A stretch of 64,000 bases of DNA, taken from Maea johnstoni (lineage: Eukaryota; Annelida; Polychaeta; Spionida; Magelonidae). The DNA lies in contig OZ012689.1 of NCBI GenBank assembly GCA_963942565.1, positions 22,523,430-22,587,429 of the forward strand, given 5' to 3'. The notes beneath the pieces were generated by a model that did not search any database, was not told the origin of the DNA, and worked only from the letters and a program-made list of their open reading frames with translations. Below, one piece after another: positions 35,770-64,000 of the stretch (its first letter is position 1; each line of letters opens with the position of its first letter). Position numbers and translations under genes: made by a program.

Positions 35770-38700
35770 CTACATGTCTTCTACACTCCATTTGAAGGCA
35801 TCTTCAGCAGTGGCCTTCTTCTGGGAAATTCTAGAGTAAAATTCTTTCTCAAATCCATTTGAGCGGTCAACACCATCCCATCGATATCCGGGCATGATAT
35901 TGAATCTATTAGGGGGCGGGGCAGGTCCTCGGTATTTGGGTTTTTCTGAAAAACACAAACAAAAGACAACCACATTTACTATGATAATCAGGGCATAAAG
36001 AGGGCAGTAGGAAACCGGAATTTTAATTTGAGATGGGCTATAAATGTTTAGTAGCAGGTTGTTCATTAATCATCTAGATATCAATACATAAATTCATCAA
36101 TGCCAGCTGAATACTTCATAAATGCATTTAAATAGATTGTTGCTGGAGTGTTTAGAATGGCACTATAACATAACATCATAATATCATATTAACATCATAT
36201 ATCTGTTTTAACAGTATTTGTGGCATCCTTTCATTTGATTAGTCAACAATACAAATTTTAGTATGTTCTACATAATGGGGTAAATAAGAAAAGTGGGTAT
36301 TAACCCGGATGAAATACAATACTATTGTTTTAAGCAAGTCTAAATAATTCCTTACACCTTTGATAAATAAAAGAATGGATATGTTGTGAGATACCAATTA
36401 CTATATGCATTATAGTGAAGACCTGGCTATCCCAGGGGTCTTAATCAGGCCTCTGTGTTACACAACTAGGAGACGACCAATGAGGGCTCCCATATCGTTT
36501 ACATTACAGAGTAAACTGTGCACCAACAAGCGCAGCACTTAACTTTTGAGATACCAGTATTCACTGCAGCCTGGTTGTTTAGGTTGACTGGCTAGTTTCA
36601 TATTCAATTGTTTCTATTCATCTAAGCTTACACTATTAAGACAAAATCCTTCCTTCCACTCACCTTTGCCATTCCCTTTTGCATTTCCTTTTTTCTTCTT
36701 GAGGAAAGCCAGCATAGGGTCTCCCTCTCTGTCCTTGTCTTTGAGCAAATCATCAAGGTCAGAGTCATTCTTGTAACGAGCCAGGGGTTTGGACATTTCA
36801 TGAAGGGTGTCTTCAAGAGTTTTCTTTTGGTTTTCGGCCTGCTTCATACTGGAAGTTAAATGAGAAAACTGTAGATGTTCTGAACATAGTGGAGCGGATA
36901 AATCAAGACTTTACCTTAATTGTGCACTTTGGGGTAGCAGTGTGAAACTTAAATATGGTTTAAGTAATGCTAATAAAAATTGGAAGGGGACACAGGCTGT
37001 AGGTCACCAATATGACCTATTTTTGAGCCCTTTTAGGTCAGAAACTGACAATGTTGGTGATTTTGCTGTGGGTCACTGCTGTGACCTATTTTTGGGCCAT
37101 TTTAGACCAAAAAGACCAAACATTTTTGATGATTTTGCAGTTAAAGAGTTTCATTGACCTAGGTACAATTATGGTTCCATTTTACTTAATCACATATGAG
37201 ATACATTCCAATACATGAAAAAAAGTTGTCAGTGGTTTCATTTTTATAAATTATTTTCCCTTGGCAAGGCTGTTTCCTACACCATGTTACAGAGGATTTA
37301 ACCTAAAAAGTGAGAATCATCGAAATTTCAACTCCACTCCTTACCCTTTTCCCCATTGTAAGTATTTTTCATCCTCTTCGGCTTTCTTTGATTCCTCCTC
37401 ACGCTTTCTCCTCTTCTCTTCTTTAAAGTCCCTCCGCCGTCCACTTCCCCGGTCTCGAAAAACTGTTGTTGCATTCTTGCCTAAAGTGTCTTCATCAACC
37501 TAAACACAAAATCAAAGAAAAATTAAAAGATATTTAACCCTTCCAATGCTAAGGCTAATTTCGTCCAAAGCACAAGAACGCAAAGATTTTTGAAAACCAT
37601 CTAAACCATGTCTTGTAGGTATTAATTGGATAGCTTTCACTGAGTACTCTCAGATGAGTACCCATATTTCAGGGTTTCAGTCATTTTTCAGGTTCTTTGC
37701 CTCATTTTGTATTGGACAAATTAGCCACCAGCAGCATAAGGGTTAATACTGGAGTCGTGAACATTTAATACTATAATTCCAGAGGGTACTACACCCAGGT
37801 GTAAGCTAATTTTAATATCACCACCTGTAACAATCTTGCATACGTTATATTGTTCAGTAGATGTAAATCAGTTTAAATTGCAACAAAATTAAACTGATAA
37901 TACTTTTGATTCATAGCCAATCCCTATCACTTGACCTTTTGTTGTTCTTGTGTAAAACAATACCCCATTTCCCATAGTCACCATATATTGGTGCCTGCTT
38001 CCGTTAAGAGAAAATATGAACAGCATGGCTGAGTTATCAGAGAGCTAATATGGAGTACATTCAATAATGATAGGTAAAAAGAAAAAAAAAAACTTTTACA
38101 AGGTAATATTTGGCGGGTAATGCTCTGACCTTGTCTGTTTAAAGAATTTATGAACATTTTTATTTTCCTATTTTCTTTTTTTTTGTGAAGCCCAATAACA
38201 TGCAGACTTTTTTGTGGGCATCTCTGAGACCAGAACATTTTGGGAAAATAGACAGAGAAATAGTGATCAAAACCCAGCTCACAACTCTCCTTCAAATACT
38301 ATTGTAATTTCATAGATAATTCCAAATCTATTTTTAAGGAGCAAATGCCCTCTCGTCAAAATATTGCCAGGGTATTTAATGTCGCCAATTTACTTCATGG
38401 TGGATTTCATGCATGCATGAAAATCTGCTATTCAAAAAAAAGATGATACAATATTTGCACTTTTACATTTGCAAACATTGAATTGAGTAGCAGTATTCTC
38501 CCTGGTGAATAGAGTAAAACAACTGTATCATACCTTTCCAAAAGCCTCAGCTTCTCTGCGTTTTACTCTTTCTGCTTCATGTTTCATCTCTCTAGCAGAA
38601 GACAGGCCAGCTTTTGCACCAGAGAGAGTTTTTGTTGCCTTTGTCTCTTTGTTTTTTCTGGGAGGAGAGGAATCAGAATCCCCTCCCCCAGTTTTTCTCC

Positions 38701-41700
38701 TTCTCGGAGGTGATTGGTCAGAATCGGAATTCTGTCTTTTTCTTCTTGGAGGTGATTGGTCAGAATCAGCATTGTGTCTTTTTCTCCTTGGAGGTGATTG
38801 GTCAGAATCCTGTCTTTTTCTCCTTGGAGGTGATTGGTCAGAATCAGCATTCTGTCTATTTCTTCTAGGAGGTGATTGGTCAGAATCAGAGTCATTTCTC
38901 TTTCTCCTCGGAGGTGAACGGTCAGAATCTGAGTTTTCCTGCCGCCTCCTAGGTGGCGATTCATCACTATCATGTCTATTTTTTCTGGGTGGACTAGCGG
39001 TAGAGTCTTCAGATTTTCCCCGTTTGGTTCTTGGTGGTGATTGGTCAGAATCAGACCCCAGTCTTCCTCTCGGTGGTGAATCATCGCTGTCATGGCGCTG
39101 CCTTGACCGGGGAGGTGAATTATCATCCGAGTCGTGTCTTTGTCTTCTTTTTGGAGACGCATCTGATGCACTTATCTTACCGTACCCACCGCCATCAAAA
39201 TCTGAATTGTACATAAATGATAGATAAACGTATATAAGATTATAAAATGAAAATATAATATCACTTGCCATCAGGGTCTTAACCAGGAATTTAAAACTGC
39301 CTGTCCAAAACAACAGTTCCAAAATTTCTGCCCGTCCAGATTTAGCAACTCAGCTCCTTCAAATCCTTATACCAACTATATCCAAGTCTATTGTGTCAAA
39401 AAATTCAATTAACACTTCAGCCATGTCCTAGAAGATGGTTTGTCATGCAAATATTTGGCTATAACCCCCGAAAAGACAAAATTGTTAATTCTTCATAGAA
39501 TTTTTTGCCTGTCCAAAAAGGAAGTCTAGACCTAGAAAACTGCCAGGTCAGGTCCTTGCTAAGGCCCTACTTGCTATCAATTGAATAAATTTTGTTTCAA
39601 TTATCATCCATGGAGGATATAGGCAGTCTTTGACCTACGACCTTTGAGACGGTAATGTAGAACAACTTAAATTGGATATCAGTGTTTATAACAGCAAAAT
39701 ACAGACACTTTAACATTGTTACAGAGGCAGATCATAAAACGAATACAACACATTAATATAAAAGAACTAATCAATTTGCATTTTAATACTTTCTCTGATA
39801 CTTGTCCCATGGGTGTTACAGTTTCCTGAATAGGAAAGTCAATATCTTGAATTAGTATGAGCTTGAAAGATAGAGGGAATTCTGATCAAAGAGCTCCCTA
39901 ACAGATCAGGCCCTCTAGGGGACTGTTTTTGGTACTCGTACAATAGGATGTCCACATTGTGACTTTGCACTCTACAGGCAGTTGCTTGCAATCCTTACTT
40001 TCGTACATACATGTATGTATTTTGTCATAACTGTTTCAAGAGTGGCCCCCATAAATTCTCCAATAGCCTATGATGAGCATATTTTGGTGATGGTACCAAA
40101 GTAACACATACCATTATTTTTTCCATCTTTTCCCATTAACCTCCAGCGCTCACTGGTTCGGAATTGCTCCAGGCGTTTGATGTGCTCTGGTCTCTCGTCC
40201 ACCACCTCCGCCACTGTAGGGTCATTTTCTCCGATGATGTCATCAACCGTCACCTCCTCTGCATCGGCCTCCGCAGCCAGCGCCTTCAGGTCAATATCGT
40301 CATCGATGATCCTAGTCCTGGAACAGAGGAAATGGCAAAAGCAACTGTTAGACAGGATTGGACTTTCCCAGGGACCCAGGGGTATATGCCCCTAGATTTT
40401 GCTGTGGGCCCCTAGATTTTTCAGGCTAGGGACCCAAAATAGTATGTATAATAACCAGAAATCCTGTTTTTGACTGCTTATTTTAATCAAAAGACCTGTT
40501 CGGGTCCCTAGACTGAAATTTTAGTGTCAGACCCTGTTAGAAAGTAGACATACATGGTTATGCTACAAAGGGCTGACTTGAATAATTGTTAGATTAATAT
40601 CACACATAGTACAGATCTCATACTTGGCTGTTCTATTCATGATCAGAACTAGGTATGGAATACCATGGATACCTCTAAGACCAAACAGTTACAGTACACT
40701 GAGTACAGTATCGGTATCAATGAAACAATAGGAAACTAAGAAAGGTAGATTGAGGTTGTCAATGTCTGATCAAAATGAAATTATTATGATGGACTGTGTG
40801 CCACAGCAACCACATTCATTTCAATAATACAAATTGCAGAGGAAAACTGTGATAAATTCATAGCTCAAATCTAGTATTAGAATAATGCCATTTGCTTTAT
40901 ACATGTTAACCTTTATCTGAGAGCTACTGGTCTAGGAGCTAATTACCAGTACAACCACATCTAAGGCCAAGTGTGCAGCGCATTAGACACCATTCTCTAA
41001 TTGAATAAACAATACCACAGGGAGGTACATGTAGGGGTCCTATCCAGCAGGGTGTCTTTTTGGCACCCTGGCCCACAAAAAATACCTATTTTCTTGGTCA
41101 GAACTTTTTGAAAATACTTATTACAAGTAGATATTTTTTAAAGTTTAACTTTTACATGATAACTAAAACATTTGTTGAAGAAAAAAAGCATATTATTACT
41201 TGATTTGTCAATGTATATGGTCTGTATGATGACTTTTTTTTTCAGTGAGGGGGTTGGACACCCTGTCTTCTTAAAACCCCATTTTGGACACACAGTCACA
41301 CACTGTTATAAATGAAAATCCTGGCTAAGACCCTGGTGGGGGAAAATACTTTTTCCAGATGGGTCTAATTGAAAATCACATATATTCTTATATCGATCAA
41401 TGTCTTAAATATGCAATAGGCCCATTAATGAGGCAACAAGATATGTAAAATAATCCGGAGAATAATGGAGCACCATCTATTATAACACTTTTAACTTATT
41501 CTCATGCAAAGTTACAGTTTCCCGCAAGCAAATAGTCTAGAAAGAAACCATATTCATTTTTAAGTTGCAAATTCAACAGGCACTCTCAGAGTGTAAGAGA
41601 TGAATTTATTCGAGTTGCAAATTTTATGCATTTTACCATCCAATCTCAGAGAGGCTAAGTCATGTGACCCTCCATGCCTATTTTGATTGGCTCCTGCATC

Positions 41701-44444
41701 AAAATGGCAGCTCCATTCGCCTGTTGTCATTAGGTATATATGGCCTCATTGCCGACAAATCGAATTGGCTGTACATAAATTACATGCCAAACGGGAAGCG
41801 TCTCACGTGTGGGTTCACCAAATCATTTTAGGTCCCCTGGATGGATTTCATAACTGTTTCAAGATTAGTTTTCCTTTCTTGCACTTATGCTATTGCATCA
41901 TTTGCATGAATGTGATCTTTGCGAAAGGCCTTACAAGTGTTGTTTCTTGCCCTTTATCCTGAACACAATCTTTGTCTTTTATCCGACAAATTTTCAGGTA
42001 AGAATACCGCAAATCACCAGATCAATATACAGATACAAATACCTGTGCTTTCCAAATGGGATTTGTGGTGTAATGGGAAGAAAAAATAGAAAAAGAGAAT
42101 AATTTGTAGACTAGAAAGAATAAAGAAAAGGTATTCGGTTTATAGCGAGCGAAGCTCGAAAGGCCGTAGGCCTTTCGCGAAGCCTCGCAATCCCTCAATT
42201 GCGCGTGTGTGTATATGAGTGTATATGACGTCACTATCACTATAAGAAATACATACACGGACTGAGAAAGTTGTCACCGTCCCACGTGCGGGACAACAAT
42301 ATCGTCCAACGTGCGGGACAACAATATCACTCAACGTGCGGACGACTTCCTTTCTGGAGGATTTCTTTAGGCGTTAAGTAACGACCGATTTCATTGGTCG
42401 ACAATGACGTAATGTGCAGTACAACAATACCAAACACTAACATTTCATCCCATTGGATGAAATGCATGAATGCACGTGCGTGAATGAAAGTGGCCGCTTC
42501 TACATGTATATCCACGTTAAAACTGAATTTCTCGCCCGTCCGTGGCTCAATTCTAATGCAGTTTAGAACCGCCTGAATTCATTCTACTGACCATTGCGGT
42601 TTAGATCGATAGAACCGCCAGAATTCATTGTACTGGCCATTGAATTCTCGTCAAAATCAGTTGCGAAATATGAATGCAATTCAATTCTAATGCAGTTTAG
42701 AACCGCCTGAATTCATTCTACTGACCATTGCGGTTTAGATCGATAGAACCGCCAGAATTCATTGTACTGGCCATTGAATTCTCGTCAAAATCAGTTGCGA
42801 AATATGAATGAAAGTGGCCGCTACTACATGTATATCCACGTTAAAACTGAATTTCTAGCCCGTCCGTGGCTCAATTCTCGGCTCGCATCCTGGTCATAAC
42901 ACGCCGTGGCCGCTACTATATCCAAGTTAAAACTGAATTTCTCGCCTGTCCGTGGGTCAATTCTAATGCGGTTTAAATCGTTAGAACTGCCAGAATTCAT
43001 TCTACTGGCCATCGAATTCTCGTCAAAATCAGTTGCGAAATATAAATTTTAAGACAGTTTAAAATCGTAATGTTTTGTATGCCATTAATTTACGGTCAAT
43101 CAATGCTGTATTTTGGTCAGAAGTAAAAAAAAATGATCATCCAAAGCTTCGCTCGCTTCCTGGCCATGCTACCATACCCACGTTAAAACTTAATTTCTCG
43201 CCTGTCCGTGGGTCAATTTTAATGCGGTTTAAATCGTTAGAACTGCCAGAATTCATTCTACTGGCCATTGAATTCTCGTTAAAATCGGTTGCGAAATGTA
43301 AGTTTTGCGACAGTTTGAAATCGTAGTAATTTGTATGCCATTAATTTACGGTCAATCAATGCTGTACATGTACGATGGTGCAAGTGTGAACAGCAGAATT
43401 TTTTTCCCCAACCGTTTTTCCAAAAACAGCAGAAAAAAAAATTACAATTTTTTTCCACCGTTTTCCTAAAACAGAAGAATTTTTTTTTTGAATATTTTGT
43501 CGCCTCTTTTTGTGCAAACTGGTTATCTGTCTTCCTTTAGCACTTTCAAGGGAGCACTCATTATTTGAATTTAATGGTATGTGGTGACCAATATGGCATG
43601 TAAAAGTGGACAAAAAGACATTTTTTGATATTCATAATTAATATTGAATATTCATAAATGAATAAAGAATTTTGGTCAGAAGTAAAATAAAAATGAAATC
43701 ACCCAAAGCTTCGCTCGCTCTCTGGCCATGCCAGCGTCATATTAGTCTTGTATCCACCGAAGTGCTCACACGACCTTCCTCCCCTAGCAGGCACTGTACA
43801 TACAGAAACCATTTCAATCCCCCGGGGGATATTCCAGAGCAACTGGCAGCATATAGCGCACACACTCTAAGTACTGCCTTATTTATGCTAGGTACCCATT
43901 TTGCAGCTGGGTAGACTGAAGCAATATGGAATAAACTGTTTTGCCCAAGAACGACCAAAGTGCCCGGAGTGGCCGGGAATCGAACCAGCGACCCTCTGAT
44001 TACTAGTCCGACACCTAACCAACTGAGCTACTTTGTCCCCATAACACTAAGGTTACTAAATCTAGGGTGGAATGTTTCTTGGTGTAAAGGGCATTTGGAA
44101 GTCATGGGCCGTATTCTATGCCCCGGCCCTGAGGTGAGTTCAGAACAGTTCTAGTTTTCACTCTAAGCCATAAGGATCTATAAGGCATTAGGCATAATGT
44201 GGTTATGTGGGTAACTATTTAGTGTTGTATTGAGCGATAATTAGTGAAAACACGAGAACAGGTACTTTCTATCCCATGCTGCGAGCACAGGATACGGTCT
44301 CTAACAGCTAAATTAAAGAATTAATTACCTTGCTTTTAACGCTTTTGGCTGATCTAACTTTCTTTTCTTCTTTTTCTTCTTTTTCTCATCATCTGCCCCA
44401 GAGAGGTAGCGTTTTAAGTAGTCCGCTTTTGACTGACCGGCCAT
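35770..44444 (-). CDS. BUD13: BUD13 homologue, RES complex pre-mRNA splicing factor, complete
   Basis: Six minus-strand exons: 44444-44329, 40317-40112, 39201-38534, 37499-37345, 36848-36664 and 35945-35770. They give 501 residues; human BUD13 is longer (about 619). The N-terminus [20 protein letters not shown] matches the family, and exon 2 contains the conserved [16 protein letters not shown]. Exon 3 (residues about 108-330) is a run of ~13-residue repeats of the type [14 protein letters not shown], the counterpart of the HDTPDPSPRR repeats in vertebrates, then a [14 protein letters not shown] motif. Exons 4-5 give [28 protein letters not shown] and [15 protein letters not shown]. The C-terminus contains [20 protein letters not shown] and ends KWSVEDM. 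BUD13 partners with SNIP1/Pml1 and RBMX2/Snu17 in the spliceosome-associated RES complex; the C-terminal Trp-containing segment is the known RBMX2-binding part. Intron 1 (3.8 kb) and intron 5 hold repeats. Confidence 0.95.
37000..37135. repeat. Two diverged units with IR6 half-site pairs in BUD13 intron 4
   Basis: AGGTCACCAATATGACCT and GGGTCACTGCTGTGACCT each pair two AGGTCA-like half sites with a six-base gap. They are followed by near-identical ATTTTTGRGCCMTTTTAG, so a ~65-bp block is duplicated. Confidence 0.6.
37534..37746 (+). mobile_element. TTAA MITE family A, copy 17
   Basis: Complete forward copy in BUD13 intron 3, starting 35 bp outside exon 4 on the acceptor side. Confidence 0.87.
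39272..39569 (+). mobile_element. Family F-related hAT-type element
   Basis: Begins CAGGGTCTTAACCAGGAATT and ends GCTAAGGCCCTA, flanked by CTTGCCAT/CTTGCTAT (7 of 8). The interior has two TGCCTGTCCAAAA blocks. It lies in BUD13 intron 2. Confidence 0.7.
41031..41334 (-). mobile_element. Family F hAT-type element, reverse, diverged
   Basis: The right end AATCCTGGCTAAGACCCTG is the inverse of the family F start, and the left side has CCAGCAGGGTGTC. Target duplications are not clear. It lies in BUD13 intron 1. Confidence 0.55.
42128..42145 (-). mobile_element. SINE 3'-tail fragment
   Basis: AAAGGTATTCGGTTTATA equals the tail of SINE copy 2. No body follows; the sequence changes at once to the GC-rich palindromes of the 42.1-43.7 kb mosaic. 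Confidence 0.45.
42140..42350. repeat. GC-rich palindromes and 22-bp CACGTGCGGGACAACAATAT repeats
   Basis: A palindromic block (CGAGCGAAGCTCG, AAAGGCCGTAGGCCTTT) is followed by a perfect CRE, TGACGTCA, at about 42227. Then come three 22-bp units of (C/A)ACGTGCGGGACAACAATATC at 42283-42345. It looks like the regulatory end of a mobile element, but no ORF accompanies it. Confidence 0.55.
42497..43330. repeat. Complex tandem array with GAATTC and AACCGCC motifs
   Basis: About five imperfect units of up to ~155 bp carry TATATCCACGTTAAAACTGA, GCCCGTCCGTGG, GCCAGAATTCATTSTACTGG and TCAAAATCAGTTGCGAAAT. The second unit starts partway through and the third is cut short. Confidence 0.8.
43076..43735. 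repeat. Direct repeat with one occupied and one empty insertion site
   Basis: TTACGGTCAATCAATGCTGTA followed by TTTTGGTCAGAAGTAAAA and CAAAGCTTCGCTCGCT occurs uninterrupted at about 43090-43160. At 43349-43730 the same sequence is split by ~300 bp (43371-43671) between GCTGTA and TTTTGG. The insert starts CATGTACGATGG and ends AATGAATAAAGAA; its family is not recognised. Confidence 0.7.
43742..44040 (-). mobile_element. SINE copy 1 with tRNA-derived head
   Basis: On the minus strand the element opens with a tRNA-like head: A box TAGCTCAGTTGGTTAG (44030-44015), an anticodon-like loop CTAGTAA (AGT, Thr-type, 44006-44000) and B box GGTTCGATTCCC. Then follow the family body (ATTCCATATTG.. TACCCAGCTGCAAAATGG.. 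CTCTGGAATATCCCCCGGGG) and the 3' region. It lies in BUD13 intron 1. Confidence 0.82.
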
Positions 44445-44822
44445 CTTCGTTTTAGGGAGCATTCGTTATTTTAATGACTTTTTCACTTGCATGAAATATC
44501 ATGAGAATACAAACGATATATATGTGGTCCATCACTAATGATTAAATCGACTATTTTATTTAAAAAAAATAACAATCATTATTTAAAAGTGGCTTATGTT
44601 TCAAATGATGATGTATTTATGTAGATATTGAAAAATATGAAATGACTTCTCCCTTTCGAAAAATAGCATGCTGGGAAGGAATGTACTGAAGTGACACAGT
44701 GCAAGCTCAGCACTGTGCCTGTGGAGTGAGAACACTCAGAAGCATTGCACCATAACTTGAGCCACAACAGTGGAATACAGGATTGGAGTGATATTTTCTA
44801 AACTGAACTTGGCTGTCTAGAC
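44445..44822. promoter_or_regulatory. Probable bidirectional BUD13/ASCC2 promoter
   Basis: Only 378 bp separate the two divergent start codons, so both genes must start transcription here unless upstream exons were missed. The BUD13 start context AAGATGGCC resembles a YY1 site of the kind often found at housekeeping starts. Around 44667 the sequence GCATGCTGGGAA occurs. I see no TATA box in a convincing place. That the control is shared is inferred from spacing. Confidence 0.6.

Positions 44823-64000
<19,178 letters not shown>

Noticed and set aside
38505-39227. 240-residue plus-strand frame full of LGGDWSESE repeats
   Set aside because: It is the reverse complement of the BUD13 [10 protein letters not shown] repeat exon.
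43967-44040. Functional tRNA-Thr gene
   Set aside because: It has good A and B boxes, but the anticodon stem is mismatched and it continues into a SINE body also found at 45985 and 56281; it is the head of a SINE.

Overview
The window is a piece of a bilaterian nuclear genome, almost certainly a marine invertebrate. It is AT-rich and its genes are split by GT-AG introns of 0.1-5 kb. It is loaded with non-autonomous DNA transposons (TTAA-, TA- and 8-bp-target types), tRNA-derived SINEs and (TA)n tracts. The proteins match their vertebrate counterparts well, but I cannot tell an echinoderm, hemichordate, cephalochordate or mollusc from sequence alone.

Layout. (1) 1639-7673, + strand: the last six coding exons of an ABCG1/ABCG4-type half-transporter; the ATP-binding half lies upstream of the window. 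(2) 7674-26576: about 19 kb with no gene I can support, filled with transposon relics, a (TA)n tract, minisatellites and a 487-bp foldback element. (3) 26638-31077, - strand: a complete three-exon gene for a 960-residue BTB/C2H2 zinc-finger protein, with only 13 coding bases in its first exon. (4) 35770-44444, - strand: a complete six-exon BUD13 gene (RES splicing complex, 501 residues). (5) 44823-64000, + strand: ASCC2, 17 coding exons giving 715 residues and running off the right edge. BUD13 and ASCC2 are divergent, with 378 bp between start codons, and probably share a promoter.

The strongest unusual signal is in ASCC2. The 3' splice site and first 27 coding bases of the CUE-domain exon recur about seven times in a ~77-bp tandem array directly upstream of the intact exon. 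A SINE with a clean 13-bp target duplication has inserted into that array. Two introns upstream, ASCC2 has an intron with textbook U12-type (minor spliceosome) signals.

Mobile DNA dominates the rest. About 22 copies of one ~210-bp TTAA-flanked MITE occur. They sometimes sit end to end with other TTAA elements and share one TTAA, one starts two bases after the BUD13 stop codon, and one is part of a tandem duplication ending at an ABCG splice acceptor. Several hAT-type elements keep 8-bp target duplications; one of them retains what looks like a promoter plus first coding exon. Exon boundaries were set by reading frame, splice consensus and remembered family sequence, without alignment tools.
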